From NCBI GenBank assembly GCA_022650485.1, contig JALCPP010000007.1, forward strand, positions 62,001 through 126,000: a stretch of DNA of 64,000 nt, in the 5' to 3' direction. Position 1 is the stretch's first letter. The number at the start of each line of letters is the position of its first letter. Both the position numbers and the translations under genes were made by a program. Source of the DNA: Oscillospiraceae bacterium. GTDB taxonomy: Bacteria > Bacillota > Clostridia > Oscillospirales > Acutalibacteraceae. Below are positions 1 through 9,238 of the stretch, in pieces. The notes beneath the pieces are model-generated. The model was not told the DNA's origin. It made no database searches and saw nothing but the letters and a program-made list of their open reading frames with translations.

Positions 1-723
1 AGAAACGGAATTTGAAACGGTCTTGCGCCTTTTTCCAAAAGCCGCGCGAACCAAAGCAAAGAAAGCTCTTTCACTTTTGACCTGAACGGACGGTTCCGGC
101 AGAACATCCAGCCGAATCACCGCCGAATCCACATTCGGCCGCGGATAAAATGAAGTGCGCGGCACTTCAAATAAAATCTGCGGGTTCGTGTAGTAGCTGA
201 CCGCAGCGCTCACGGCACCGCATGCCCGGGTGCCCGGCGGCGCGCACAGACGGCGGGCTGCCTCTTTCTGCACCATGACCGTCAGGGAACTGACCGGCAG
301 GCGCTCCTCTAAAAAGCGCATGATTACGGGCGATGTGATATAGTAGGGCAGATTTGCACAAACGGCGGCTTTTGCTCCGCCGAATTTCTCTTTCAGCAGC
401 GCCGCAAGGTCCAGCTTCAAAACATCGCCGGGAACAATCTCCACATTCCAGCAGTCGGTAAGCGTCTCCGCTAGAACAGGCATCAGACTGCCGTCAAGTT
501 CCACCGCGACAACCTGACCGGCCCGTGCGGAAAGTTCTTTAGTCAGCACCCCAAATCCAGGGCCGATTTCCAGCACCCCCTTGGTCCCGTCCATGGCACA
601 TGCGGCAGCCATACGCGGGCAAACGGATGGATCCGTTAAAAAATTCTGCCCCAGGGATTTTGAAAAGCGAAAACCGTGCCGTTTCAAAACGGCCTGTATG
701 GTTGCAAGGTCCGTCAGTTCCAT
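1..723 (-). CDS. rsmA: 16S rRNA (adenine(1518)/(1519)-N6)-dimethyltransferase RsmA (KsgA), 3' end outside window
   Basis: Dimethylates two adjacent adenines near the 3' end of 16S rRNA late in 30S subunit assembly, using S-adenosylmethionine. The frame is open from an ATG at 723 to the window edge (241 codons; the usual length is about 270-290), so only the C-terminus is missing. Visible family motifs are the N-terminal KSLGQNFL, the SAM-binding LEIGPGFGVLT, the acidic VVAVELD strand and the catalytic NLPYYIT motif (the usual N-L-P-Y). The C-terminal PRPNVDSAV segment is also typical. A GGAGG lies just upstream of the ATG. The gene is divergent from the dCMP deaminase, with about 110 bases between them. 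The identity is secure. Confidence 0.95.
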   Translation of the reverse strand, partial: MELTDLATIQAVLKRHGFRFSKSLGQNFLTDPSVCPRMAAACAMDGTKGVLEIGPGFGVLTKELSARAGQVVAVELDGSLMPVLAETLTDCWNVEIVPGDVLKLDLAALLKEKFGGAKAAVCANLPYYITSPVIMRFLEERLPVSSLTVMVQKEAARRLCAPPGTRACGAVSAAVSYYTNPQILFEVPRTSFYPRPNVDSAVIRLDVLPEPSVQVKSERAFFALVRAAFGKRRKTVSNSVS

Positions 724-833
724 TGTAATTGATCCTCCAATTGCTTTCTTAAGACATACCGGCCTGTCTTTTTGTGATTTAGATAAAATTTTTAATAGAT
801 ATTCTTGTGATTTATTTTGGGAGGTTTTTTGTG

Positions 834-1322
834 ATGAAACGTACTGATAAGGCAAACTATTATCTGGATATAGCAGAAACCGTTTTAGAACGCGGGACCT
901 GCTTAAGACGAAACTTCGGGGCGATCATCGTCAAGAATGACGAGATCGTTTCTACCGGGTATACCGGCGCTCCGCGCGGGCGAAAGAACTGCATCGACCT
1001 TGGTGTCTGTGTGCGGGAAACACTCAAAGTACCCCGCGGAGAACGCTATGAGCTCTGCCGTTCCGTCCATGCGGAGATGAACGCCATCATCAGCGCGCCG
1101 CGCGGCTCCATGATCGGCGCAACCCTGTACCTGGCCGGGCGCGAGGCTTCTTCCGGCTCTTATGTGGAAAATCCGTCCCCCTGCTCACTGTGCAAACGCA
1201 TGATTATCAACGCCGGCATCACCCGCGTTGTGGCAAGAACCAGCAAAACTGATTTTAACGTGACGGATGTACAGGACTGGGTGGAAAACGACGAATCACT
1301 CACTGGAAAATTCGGATATTAA
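834..1322 (+). CDS. Deoxycytidylate (dCMP) deaminase family protein
   Basis: A zinc-dependent deaminase, most likely converting dCMP to dUMP for thymidylate synthesis. It has 162 residues, the normal size for the family. The HAEMNAI motif gives the zinc ligand His and the catalytic Glu, and PCSLCKRMI supplies the two Cys ligands. The N-terminal stretch with RNFGAIIVKND and TGYTGAPRG matches the ComEB/dCMP deaminase branch. The longer open frame starts at 807, but GGGAGG at 819-824 sits at proper distance from the ATG at 834, so I start there. It stands alone and is followed by an intrinsic terminator. A general CMP/dCMP deaminase with another substrate cannot be excluded by eye. Confidence 0.85.
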   Translation: MKRTDKANYYLDIAETVLERGTCLRRNFGAIIVKNDEIVSTGYTGAPRGRKNCIDLGVCVRETLKVPRGERYELCRSVHAEMNAIISAPRGSMIGATLYLAGREASSGSYVENPSPCSLCKRMIINAGITRVVARTSKTDFNVTDVQDWVENDESLTGKFGY

Positions 1323-1340
1323 ATAATACAGAAATTACAG

Positions 1341-1377
1341 CCCGCGCTCCTTCTAAAAAGGGATGCGCGGGTTTTTT
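1341..1377 (+). terminator. Intrinsic terminator after the dCMP deaminase gene
   Basis: A stem of CCCGCGC pairing with GCGCGGG around a 17-base loop is followed by a run of six T. It lies 18 bases after the deaminase stop codon and faces the histidine phosphatase gene, which converges on it. Confidence 0.8.
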
Positions 1378-1412
1378 GCCGCGCATTTTTTTCATTTCAA
1401 AGCAATAATCAT

Positions 1413-2144
1413 TCAGGAAGATTCGGTTTCGTCTGCCTTTTTCTCCTGTTTGCCAAACGCATCGTCAGCTGCTTTTCGCGCAAGATCGATTAGAATTCTC
1501 TCATGATCAGTGTCATCCTGTCTGGGCCGCTCCGGAATTTGTGCATAAACTTCCCCCACTTTGGAGCGCATCCACAAACCAGGTGTAATCCGCATGGAAT
1601 ACCCGCACCCAGGTTCGGTCATCCAGTCATAAAACTTTGCTTTTGGAAGCCCGTACGTCGCCAGGATGGACATGATGGCACCCCCGTGCATCACCATTAC
1701 GGCAGAAGTGGTACCGGAACGCAGCAATCCCCCCACGATTTTTTCAAATGCCGCGCAGACTCTTCGGGCAAACGTACCGCCGTCCTCCCCATTCGGGGGC
1801 GTAACCGGCTCTCCGTTTCCGGAAATCCACCTGCGGAACCGATCGTCCTCTTCCGCAATTTGTCCGGCTGTTTTACCCTCCCAGTCACCGAAATCACATT
1901 CCCGTAAATCGGAAATCAAAATCGGCTTGGCGTCCGGGTAGAGAATAAGCATGGTCTCCTTACAGCGAAGCATCGGGCTGCACAGATATGCCTGTGCCTG
2001 CGGGTACGGGTGCTTCTTTTGAAGGGCGCGCAAACGTCCCGCCCCCTGTGCAGAAAGCGGCAGATCTGTAGAACCGATATATTGACCCTGCTCGTTGCCA
2101 TCGGTTGTCCCGTGGCGGATCAAATGAATCGTATATGATTTCAT
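1413..2144 (-). CDS. Histidine phosphatase family protein (phosphoglycerate-mutase-like)
   Basis: A member of the phosphoglycerate mutase/cobC-like histidine phosphatases, which transfer phosphate through a histidine. The N-terminus carries the LIRHGTTDGN signature with the catalytic His, followed by GQYIGSTDLPLS and the SPMLRCKET motif with the second Arg. ECDFGDWEG and VMVMHGGAI complete the core. Of about 243 residues, the last 25 or so are a charged tail (KKADETE) outside the fold. The frame is open from 2159, but AAGGAG lies seven bases before the ATG at 2144, so I use that start. It is divergent from the XRE regulator. The substrate is unknown; alpha-ribazole phosphatase is one possibility, but no cobalamin genes are nearby. 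Confidence 0.8.
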   Translation of the reverse strand: MKSYTIHLIRHGTTDGNEQGQYIGSTDLPLSAQGAGRLRALQKKHPYPQAQAYLCSPMLRCKETMLILYPDAKPILISDLRECDFGDWEGKTAGQIAEEDDRFRRWISGNGEPVTPPNGEDGGTFARRVCAAFEKIVGGLLRSGTTSAVMVMHGGAIMSILATYGLPKAKFYDWMTEPGCGYSMRITPGLWMRSKVGEVYAQIPERPRQDDTDHERILIDLARKAADDAFGKQEKKADETESS

Positions 2145-2236
2145 AAAATACTCCTTCATTACCTGTGTTATGCCGGCCTGCCGTTCCTCCTCAAGATACA
2201 GAAAAATTCAAACGGCGAAGCACGATATCTAGCGGC

Positions 2237-2265
2237 TTTACAATTCGTTATATCTATTGTATACT
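2237..2265 (+). promoter_or_regulatory. Sigma-A-like promoter for the XRE regulator
   Basis: TTTACA (2237-2242) and TATACT (2260-2265) are separated by 17 bases, about 40 bases upstream of the regulator start. This is a near-consensus housekeeping promoter read directly from sequence; no start site has been measured. Confidence 0.6.
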
Positions 2266-2308
2266 TTACTTTGCGTTTATTATACAGGATTCGACAGGGG
2301 ATAGTCAA

Positions 2309-3013
2309 ATGAACAACAGTTTTTCAAGAATTATAACACTGCTCCGCAAGGAACGCGGCTTCAGCCAAAAAAAAGCCGCCGCGGATCTCGGCATTTCTCA
2401 GGCTCTGCTTTCGCACTATGAAAAAGGGATTCGAGAATGCGGCCTTGACTTTGTTGTGCGCGTAGCAGATTATTATGATGTGTCCAGTGACTATTTACTG
2501 GGCCGGACTCCACAGCGCAGCGGCGCGACCATCTCAGTGGAAGACATCCCTGAACCGGACGCAGCGGGCAAGGAAAACACCCTGCACGGCAGCTTGCTGC
2601 CTGTCCTGAATAAAAAATTGATTGCCAATTCAATGAACATTATTTTCAGCATTCTGCAAAAATGCGGCAATAAAGCCGTAACCAAAGAAATTTCCGCATA
2701 CCTCAGCCTTTCCGTTTACAAAGTGTTTCGCATGCTCTATTCCTCAAATTCAAAAAATCCGCAGGGCCTTTTTTCGGTTCCGCAGAAACTTGGTTCCGGC
2801 CGCTCCGCGGCGGCGCAGCACATCGCTCTTTCCAATGCGGAATGCCTGGTTTCAGGCGATAAAGTCGACTCGATGGAAGGCGTGGACAAGAATGCCATGC
2901 CGTCACTTTCGCCGGAAAAGCTGTCACTGGAATATCCGCTGTTTGCTTCTTCCCTTTTTAACCTGATTCAGAACTCAGAACTGAGGATGGGAGCAAAAAA
3001 GCAATCTAAATAA
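2309..3013 (+). CDS. XRE-family helix-turn-helix transcriptional regulator
   Basis: A DNA-binding regulator of 234 residues. Residues 6-65 form a Cro/C1-type HTH: IITLLRKERGFSQKKAAADL, then GISQALLSHYEKGIRECG, ending in the usual YYDVSSDYLLGRT. The rest has no named domain that I recognise. It contains a likely helical segment near residues 108-145 and a serine-rich linker, and may sense a ligand or drive dimerisation. The open frame extends upstream to 2165, but the ATG at 2309 follows a promoter and an AGGGG ribosome binding site and begins the HTH directly. It is a single gene ended by a bidirectional hairpin. Its targets are unknown; the neighbouring glycogen operon is a possible but untested one. 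Confidence 0.8.
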   Translation: MNNSFSRIITLLRKERGFSQKKAAADLGISQALLSHYEKGIRECGLDFVVRVADYYDVSSDYLLGRTPQRSGATISVEDIPEPDAAGKENTLHGSLLPVLNKKLIANSMNIIFSILQKCGNKAVTKEISAYLSLSVYKVFRMLYSSNSKNPQGLFSVPQKLGSGRSAAAQHIALSNAECLVSGDKVDSMEGVDKNAMPSLSPEKLSLEYPLFASSLFNLIQNSELRMGAKKQSK

Positions 3014-3064
3014 GATTATATCACGGCACAGACCGTTTGCAAATGAAAAAGCAAATTTGAAACC

Positions 3065-3099
3065 AAATCAGCCGAAGTGCAATGCACTTCGGCTGATTT
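3065..3099. terminator. Bidirectional hairpin between the XRE gene and glgA
   Basis: A perfect 16-base inverted repeat (AAATCAGCCGAAGTGC and its complement) surrounds a three-base loop, with A/T-rich flanks on both sides. It lies between two convergent genes and can end transcription from either side. Confidence 0.75.
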
Positions 3100-3143
3100 G
3101 ATTTCAGAAGCAATCCGGTCTTCTGGTTCCCTTTTGAAAAGGA

Positions 3144-4571
3144 TCAGCTGTCTTTCAGCAAACTGCGATACATACGGATATACGTATTGGCTGAATGCCC
3201 CCAGCTATAATCGCATTCCATCCCTCTGCGCACCAGGACTTCCCATCCTTCCCGGTTCTGATACCCGCGAAGTGCACGCCCGACTGCATGAAGCATATCA
3301 TCGCTGTCATAATTCTGAAATGTAAATCCATTTCCCTCTCCATCGCCGCTGTCGGTCACAGAATCCTTCAGGCCCCCGGTTTTTCTGACAACCGGAACAG
3401 AACCATAACGCAGCGCAATCATCTGGGAAAGGCCGCACGGCTCACTCTTCGAAGGCATTAGGAAAAGATCGCTCGCCGCATAAATCTTATGGGACAGCTC
3501 CGGCACAAAACCAAAGCAGGCGCATACACGCCCCGGAAAGCGCTCCTGCAATTCCCTGAAAAATGTCTCGTATTCCCAGTCTCCGGAACCAAGGATCACA
3601 AACTGACAGTCCGTAGAATTCAGCAGATTGTCCAGTGAATCACGCACCAGGTCCAGACCCTTATGGGCAACCATGCGGGTCACCATGCCCATGAGCGGCA
3701 CTTCTTTTGAAGCCGCAAGATTCAGCCGTTTTTGCAGCTGCAGCTTGTTTTCCGCTTTGCCGGACAAATCATCCGCAGTGTAATTCGCATACAGATCCGG
3801 GTCTGTTTCCGGATTATAAACCGCGGTGTCTATCCCGTTCAAAATACCGCTGAGCTTCCATTTGCGTTCACGCAGAATACTGTCTAACCCGTGGGAATAC
3901 CAAGGGTCGAGTATCTCTTCCGCATAAGTGGGGCTGACCGTTGTAACACGATTGGCACATTCGATAGCGCCCTTCATAAAGTTGACACATTTGCCAAACT
4001 GCAGCATGGGCAGAACACTTTTGGGAAAGCCGAGCACATCTTCCAAAAGCTCTTCGCCGTATTTTCCCTGATACTGGATATTATGTATGGTCATTACCGT
4101 TTTAATGCCTGAAAACCAGTCTTTATTTGCGTAAAACGCGCTGTAATAAACCGGAACCAGCGCGGTCTGCCAATCGTTCGCATGAATGATGTCCGGTTTA
4201 AACTCTATGTACGGCAGCATTTCTAAAACAGCGCGGGAAAAAAATGCGAAGCGCTCCGCATCATCAAAATGCCCGTAAAGGCCATGCCTTTTAAAATAAT
4301 ATTGATTGTCAATCAGATAAACAATAACGCCGCCGACATGCGTTTCAAACACACCGCAATATTGTCTGCGCCATGCAACCGGAACAGACAGACTGGTGAC
4401 AAACTTCATGCCGTCTTTCAGTTCCTGCGGAATGTCTTCATACAGAGGCATGACCACACGGCACCCAATAAGGCGCAGCCGTAATGCCTGGGGCAGTGAA
4501 CCGGCGACCTCCGCCAGCCCCCCCGTAGAAGCAAATGGGCTCGCTTCGCTTGTACAGTAAAGTACCTTCAT
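3144..4571 (-). CDS. glgA: Glycogen synthase (ADP-glucose-dependent), GT5
   Basis: Extends alpha-1,4-glucan chains from ADP-glucose. At 475 residues it has normal length for bacterial GT5. The N-terminal Rossmann domain starts KVLYCTSEASPFASTGG, and the C-terminal domain has VPVVRKTGGLKDSV and PSKSEPCGLSQM with the conserved Glu. The first substrate-binding motif, usually K-T-G-G-L at Lys15, reads STGGL here (Ser15). I recall this Lys-to-Ser/Ala change in a clostridial subclass, so I do not take it as loss of function. AAGGGGG precedes the ATG at good spacing. It is last in the operon glgB-glgC-glgD-glgA, 40 bases after glgD, and ends at a bidirectional hairpin. Confidence 0.95.
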   Translation of the reverse strand: MKVLYCTSEASPFASTGGLAEVAGSLPQALRLRLIGCRVVMPLYEDIPQELKDGMKFVTSLSVPVAWRRQYCGVFETHVGGVIVYLIDNQYYFKRHGLYGHFDDAERFAFFSRAVLEMLPYIEFKPDIIHANDWQTALVPVYYSAFYANKDWFSGIKTVMTIHNIQYQGKYGEELLEDVLGFPKSVLPMLQFGKCVNFMKGAIECANRVTTVSPTYAEEILDPWYSHGLDSILRERKWKLSGILNGIDTAVYNPETDPDLYANYTADDLSGKAENKLQLQKRLNLAASKEVPLMGMVTRMVAHKGLDLVRDSLDNLLNSTDCQFVILGSGDWEYETFFRELQERFPGRVCACFGFVPELSHKIYAASDLFLMPSKSEPCGLSQMIALRYGSVPVVRKTGGLKDSVTDSGDGEGNGFTFQNYDSDDMLHAVGRALRGYQNREGWEVLVRRGMECDYSWGHSANTYIRMYRSLLKDS

Positions 4572-4611
4572 TAAAATACCCCCTTGCGTAAATGTTGTAA
4601 CTTCTCAAATA

Positions 4612-5724
4612 TCAAACTACACTGCCCTTGCTGATAAAAATCGGGTAAGATTCAAACCCCAGCAGCGCACGGTCGTTTTGTATCAGGACATCTTTGTCCG
4701 TAATCACATATTTCATTCTGCTGCCCGGCTGAATCTGCCCATCCTGCAAAATCACGCAATTTTCAACCACAGTTCCTTTGCCGACCCTCACCCCGCGGAA
4801 CAGAACACTGTTGCGCACCTCGCCGTCGATCACACAGCCGTCGGCAATCAGAGAATTGGACACATCTGACCCAAGGCCGTACCTTGCCGGCATATCATCG
4901 CGTACTTTCGTATAAATCGGGCGGTTCGGGTTAAACAGCTGCGCCCTGACTTTCGGCTGCATCAGTTCCATATTGGCTGTAAAATAGGAAACCGGAGAAC
5001 AGATCATCTTTGCGTATTCCTGAAACTGATAGCAATACATGCGCAAAGAGCTTAGATTTCTCTGCAGCAAGTCACGCTTAAAGCTATACAGATTCCGGCT
5101 GACACAATCATCCACCAGCCGAATCAAAAGTTCCCGTTTTAACAGAATCATTCCCATTCCATAGCAGCATTTTCCTTCCGTCCTGGGGTCAATCAGCAAA
5201 TCGGAAACACGGCCCTCCCGGTTCGCCGTCAAGACCAGCGGTTCCGCGATTTTCTGCGGCAGAATGCCGGACCGGCAGACCAATGTGATGTCTGCTTCCT
5301 TTTGCAGATGGAACGCCGCTACGTCGGAATAATCGATATTGCAAACCACGTTGCAGTCGGAAATCAAAACCAGGTCTTCTTTGGAATTGGATAGAAACCG
5401 TTTGATAGATGCCAGCGATTCAATCCGGTTATTCACCATACGCGTATTTCCAAACGGCGGCAGAATATAAAGCCCTTCCCTTTTTCTTGACAGATCCCAT
5501 GCCTTGCCGGAACCCAGGTGATCCATCAGGGACTGGTAATTGCTTTTTGTAATTACGCCAACCTTGTTAATCCCGGAATTGACCATATTGGAAAGGGGAA
5601 AATCGATCAAGCGGTACCGCCCGCCGAACGGCACGGACCCCATAGTGCGAATTTCAGTCAGATCACGGAGCTGTTCTTCATGAATATTGGAAAAAATCAG
5701 CCCCAGCATATTATTTCCGCGCAT
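4612..5724 (-). CDS. glgD: Glucose-1-phosphate adenylyltransferase subunit GlgD
   Basis: The second, usually regulatory or non-catalytic, subunit of ADP-glucose pyrophosphorylase in Firmicutes, pairing with GlgC. Its 370 residues include a nucleotidyltransferase fold beginning [13 protein letters not shown] and containing [19 protein letters not shown], then a C-terminal left-handed beta-helix ([16 protein letters not shown]). The GlgC N-terminal motif GGQGSRLG is absent, as is normal for GlgD. The start at 5724 is backed by AGGAGG nine bases upstream. It overlaps the end of glgC by 14 bases, which suggests translational coupling. The product would act in glycogen synthesis in the cytoplasm. 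Confidence 0.93.
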   Translation of the reverse strand: MRGNNMLGLIFSNIHEEQLRDLTEIRTMGSVPFGGRYRLIDFPLSNMVNSGINKVGVITKSNYQSLMDHLGSGKAWDLSRKREGLYILPPFGNTRMVNNRIESLASIKRFLSNSKEDLVLISDCNVVCNIDYSDVAAFHLQKEADITLVCRSGILPQKIAEPLVLTANREGRVSDLLIDPRTEGKCCYGMGMILLKRELLIRLVDDCVSRNLYSFKRDLLQRNLSSLRMYCYQFQEYAKMICSPVSYFTANMELMQPKVRAQLFNPNRPIYTKVRDDMPARYGLGSDVSNSLIADGCVIDGEVRNSVLFRGVRVGKGTVVENCVILQDGQIQPGSRMKYVITDKDVLIQNDRALLGFESYPIFISKGSVV

Positions 5725-6946
5725 TTTTGCCCGCCTCCTGCGTAAATGTCTCGTGATCGATCACAGCTTTCGGCGCAATTACGGTATTGGGCGGAATGTT
5801 ACACCCATTGCCCACAACGGCAACGCCCCACTCATCCTTATTGACAATATCCTCCGGACGGGCACCGATCTTCGTTCCGCGGCCAATCACGCAGTCTTCC
5901 GCGATAATGGCGTATTGAACCACGGCTCCCTCTTCCACACGGGTATTCGGCATAATAATCGAATCGCGCACAATGGCTCCCGGGGCTATGGTGACGCCGG
6001 AAAACAGAACCGCAAAATCTATTTCGCCATAAACGCTGCCGCCCTCCGCCACAATAGAATTCTGAACCCTCGCACCCTTTGCAATATAATGAGGCGGCAT
6101 AACCGGGTTGCGAGTATAAATTTTCCAGCTTTCTTCATTCAGGTCAAGCGGAATATTGGGGTCAAGCAAATCCATGTTGGATTCCCAAAGGCTGTCAATG
6201 GTACCAACATCTTTCCAGTACCCCTCAAAGCGATAGGCAAAGATTTTCTCCCCTTCATCCAGCATGGCGGGCAGCACATCCTTGCCAAAATCATTTGAAG
6301 ACTTTGGATTGGCTTCATCCTCTTCCAGGTAATTTCTTAATTTATTCCAGCTGAACACATAAATCCCCATGGAAGCCTGATTGCTCTTTGGGTGCTTCGG
6401 CTTTTCATCAAACTCATACACCGTACCGTCCGGATTGGTGTTAAGAATTCCAAATCGGGACGCTTCCTCTATCGGAACCTCGATGGTAGCAATTGTGCAG
6501 TCCGCCTTCTTATCTTTATGAAAGGCAATCATCCTGGAATAATCCATCTTGTAGATATGGTCACCGGAAAGAACAATGACATAATCCGGATGGTAGCGCT
6601 CAATAAACGGAATATTCTGATAAATCGCATTAGCGGTTCCTTTATACCAGTCTGACCTTCGGCTGCGCTGAAACGGCGGCAGCACATGGACCCCCGCATT
6701 CATACTGTCCAAATCCCACGGCTGCCCGCTGCCTATGTATTCATTCAAAATCATCGGCTGGTATTGTGTTAAAACGCCAACGGTCTCAATCCCCGAATTT
6801 ACACAGTTAGACAGCGGAAAATCAATAATTCGGTATTTCCCGCCGTAAGGAACGGCGGGCTTCGCAAGATTTCTTGTCAATACCCCTAGTCTGCTGCCCT
6901 GGCCACCCGCCAGCAGCATTGCCACAACCTGTTGCTTTGGCAACAT
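5711..6946 (-). CDS. glgC: Glucose-1-phosphate adenylyltransferase, catalytic subunit GlgC
   Basis: Makes ADP-glucose from glucose 1-phosphate and ATP, the committed step of glycogen synthesis. At 411 residues it is of normal length. The nucleotide loop [20 protein letters not shown] is followed by [14 protein letters not shown], the sugar-binding [10 protein letters not shown] and the [12 protein letters not shown] motif. A C-terminal beta-helix of hexapeptide-like repeats follows. It sits 14 bases downstream of glgB and overlaps glgD. Clostridial enzymes of this type act as GlgC/GlgD hetero-oligomers; whether this one is regulated by effectors cannot be read from sequence. Confidence 0.95.
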   Translation of the reverse strand: MLPKQQVVAMLLAGGQGSRLGVLTRNLAKPAVPYGGKYRIIDFPLSNCVNSGIETVGVLTQYQPMILNEYIGSGQPWDLDSMNAGVHVLPPFQRSRRSDWYKGTANAIYQNIPFIERYHPDYVIVLSGDHIYKMDYSRMIAFHKDKKADCTIATIEVPIEEASRFGILNTNPDGTVYEFDEKPKHPKSNQASMGIYVFSWNKLRNYLEEDEANPKSSNDFGKDVLPAMLDEGEKIFAYRFEGYWKDVGTIDSLWESNMDLLDPNIPLDLNEESWKIYTRNPVMPPHYIAKGARVQNSIVAEGGSVYGEIDFAVLFSGVTIAPGAIVRDSIIMPNTRVEEGAVVQYAIIAEDCVIGRGTKIGARPEDIVNKDEWGVAVVGNGCNIPPNTVIAPKAVIDHETFTQEAGKNARK

Positions 6947-6960
6947 GTCACTTCTCCTCC

Positions 6961-8940
6961 TTATTTCTGGATTGCCTTCCCTCCGGTTTTTCTCCCCCCG
7001 CGTTTCAGAAGACCGGACGGACTTTCTAAAGCTTTCTTCCGTCGGCGTTTACATTTCAGATAAATCACGGAAAGCGGAGGCAAAGTCAGGCTGATTGATT
7101 GTTCACAGCCATGCATCGGCGTGTCTGTACTTTTGATGGAAGGACCGTTGGTGATACCGTTTCCCCCATACTTGGACGCATCGGAAGAAAAAACCTCTTC
7201 ATACACGCCGGCATACGGCACACCGATACAGTAATTGTCCCTTCTGACCGGCTGGAAATTACAGACTGCAATCAGCTCCGCACCCGACTTGTCTATTCTT
7301 CTAAAGGCAATTACACTTTGTTTGTAATCGTCATTGGAAATCCACGAAAATCCCTCCCAGGAAAAATCCATTTCCCAAAGAGCAGGCGTATTCAAATAAA
7401 AATGGTTTAGGTCACGAAAAAAGCTATGCTGTTTGCGGTGCTGCTCATACTCCAGCAGCATCCAGTCCAGCTCCCGCTCGTAATTCCATTCGACAAACTG
7501 ACTGAATTCCGTCCCCATAAAGATCAGCTTCTTACCTGGGTGCGCCATCATATAGCACAGGAACGCACGCACACCGGCAAATTTTTGTTCGTAGCTGCCC
7601 GGCATTTTTTCAATCAGAGATTTTTTGCCATGCACAACTTCATCGTGTGAAATGGGAAGAATAAAGTTTTCTGAAAAAGCATAAAAAAATGAAAATGTAA
7701 GATTATCGTGATTAAACGGGCGGTAGACCGGGTCAAGCGTCAGGTAATGCAGCATGTCGTTCATCCAGCCCATGTTCCATTTATAATTAAAGCCCAAACC
7801 GCCCGAATAGGTCGGCCGCGAAACCATTGGCCACGCCGTGGACTCCTCCGCAATCATCATCACATTGGGAAAACGCGCAAAAACAACTTCGTTTAATTTC
7901 TGCAAAAACGCGACAGCCTCCAGATTTTCCCTGCCTCCGTTTTTATTGGGCGCCCATTCCCCTTTTTTCCGGCTGTAGTCAAGGTAGAGCATCGATGCTA
8001 CCGCGTCCACCCGGATTCCGTCCACATGGTATTTTTCCAGCCAAAAGACCGCGCTTGAAATCAGAAAGCTGATAACTTCCCTGCGGCCAAAATCAAAGAC
8101 CAGCGTCCCCCAGTCACGGTGTTCCGCCTTTTGGGGATCGGCATATTCATAGCAGGGAGTCCCGTCAAATCGCGCCAAGCCAAACTCATCTTTTGGAAAA
8201 TGGGCGGGAACCCAGTCCAAAATCACTCCAATTCCGGCTTTATGGCATTTTTCCACAAAACTCATGAATTGTTTCGGCTCTCCATACCGGCAGGTGGGCG
8301 CAAAATATCCCGTTACCTGATAGCCCCAGGAGCCTTCATAGGGATACTCGGTAATCGGCATGAGTTCCACATGCGTGTAACCCATTTCTTTCAGGTAAGG
8401 AATCAGCCTGTCCGCCAATTCATCATAGGGGAAAATTTCACCATTGGCCTTCCTTTTCCAGGAGCCTGGGTGAATTTCATAAATGTTCACAGGCTGCCCG
8501 TAATGGGGCTTTGCCGCTTTGTGGCGCATCCAAACCCCATCCTTCCACGGAAAGCCTTCAATATCGTAATATTTCGAGGCTTTTCCCGCGCCGGATTCGA
8601 AATGATACGCATAGGGGTCACTTTTATACATCTGTCTTCCGTCCGCCGTACCAATACAGAATTTATACGAGCTGAACCGGTCCCAGACTCCCGGCAGAAA
8701 ACATTCCCACACGCCTCCGCCGATCAGCTGCATCGGGTCATGCCCGGCCTGCCAGGTATTAAAGTCCCCAACAATGGAAACTGTTTTTGCATTTGGCGCC
8801 CAGACTCGGCACAGCATTCCTTTCTGACCGCCGCGGTCGGAACGGTGCACTCCCATATACTCAAAAGCTCTGCAGTTGGTCCCTTCCAGAAAACCCGACA
8901 GGGACGGGTCCATGTCATCCTGCATTTCTATTTTCCGCAC
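6961..8940 (-). CDS. glgB: 1,4-alpha-glucan branching enzyme, GH13
   Basis: Introduces alpha-1,6 branches into glycogen. The 659 residues comprise an N-terminal CBM48-like domain ([18 protein letters not shown]), the GH13 catalytic barrel and a C-terminal all-beta domain. Catalytic motifs are clear: [11 protein letters not shown] (nucleophile Asp), MIAEESTAW (acid/base Glu) and [11 protein letters not shown] (third Asp). The start is a GTG at 8940, preceded by AAAGGGGG at about nine bases. It is the first gene of the glycogen operon and directly follows a sigma-A promoter. The last 30 residues are Lys/Arg/Gly-rich and lie outside the fold. Confidence 0.95.
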   Translation of the reverse strand: MRKIEMQDDMDPSLSGFLEGTNCRAFEYMGVHRSDRGGQKGMLCRVWAPNAKTVSIVGDFNTWQAGHDPMQLIGGGVWECFLPGVWDRFSSYKFCIGTADGRQMYKSDPYAYHFESGAGKASKYYDIEGFPWKDGVWMRHKAAKPHYGQPVNIYEIHPGSWKRKANGEIFPYDELADRLIPYLKEMGYTHVELMPITEYPYEGSWGYQVTGYFAPTCRYGEPKQFMSFVEKCHKAGIGVILDWVPAHFPKDEFGLARFDGTPCYEYADPQKAEHRDWGTLVFDFGRREVISFLISSAVFWLEKYHVDGIRVDAVASMLYLDYSRKKGEWAPNKNGGRENLEAVAFLQKLNEVVFARFPNVMMIAEESTAWPMVSRPTYSGGLGFNYKWNMGWMNDMLHYLTLDPVYRPFNHDNLTFSFFYAFSENFILPISHDEVVHGKKSLIEKMPGSYEQKFAGVRAFLCYMMAHPGKKLIFMGTEFSQFVEWNYERELDWMLLEYEQHRKQHSFFRDLNHFYLNTPALWEMDFSWEGFSWISNDDYKQSVIAFRRIDKSGAELIAVCNFQPVRRDNYCIGVPYAGVYEEVFSSDASKYGGNGITNGPSIKSTDTPMHGCEQSISLTLPPLSVIYLKCKRRRKKALESPSGLLKRGGRKTGGKAIQK

Positions 8941-8972
8941 GGTACTTGGCCCCCTTTGTTTTTTATAATTTT

Positions 8973-9000
8973 ATCATATCATAATCAGCAAAAATATCAA
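8973..9000 (-). promoter_or_regulatory. Sigma-A-like promoter of the glgBCDA operon
   Basis: On the minus strand TTGATA (9000-8995) and TATGAT (8978-8973) are spaced by 16 bases, about 30 bases before the glgB start. The rest of the gap, 9001-9238, is AT-rich. It lies behind the last gene of the exopolysaccharide operon, and I find no gene or clear terminator in it. Confidence 0.6.
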
Positions 9001-9238
9001 GTTATTTTTTGTTATATATTTAAGTTTATTTAAGATATGGTACATACTTTTTGTTTATTTTGTTATAAAAAACGGATAATATCGCTTCTAACAAAGATTT
9101 CATTGTTTATCATAACACAGCACGTCTGTCGATTCTTGTTCCATCGCCGTCATTGAAAGGAACACAGAAAAATACACAAAAAGTTCTCTGAATTCCGCAA
9201 CAAAACAAACAAACCCCGCGAGCTGTTTTTTTAACTCC

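Noticed and set aside
5687-9033. Plus-strand open frames of 200-300 codons opposite glgC and glgB
   Set aside because: The opposite strand carries unmistakable glycogen enzymes; the shadows have Arg/His-rich, family-less translations.
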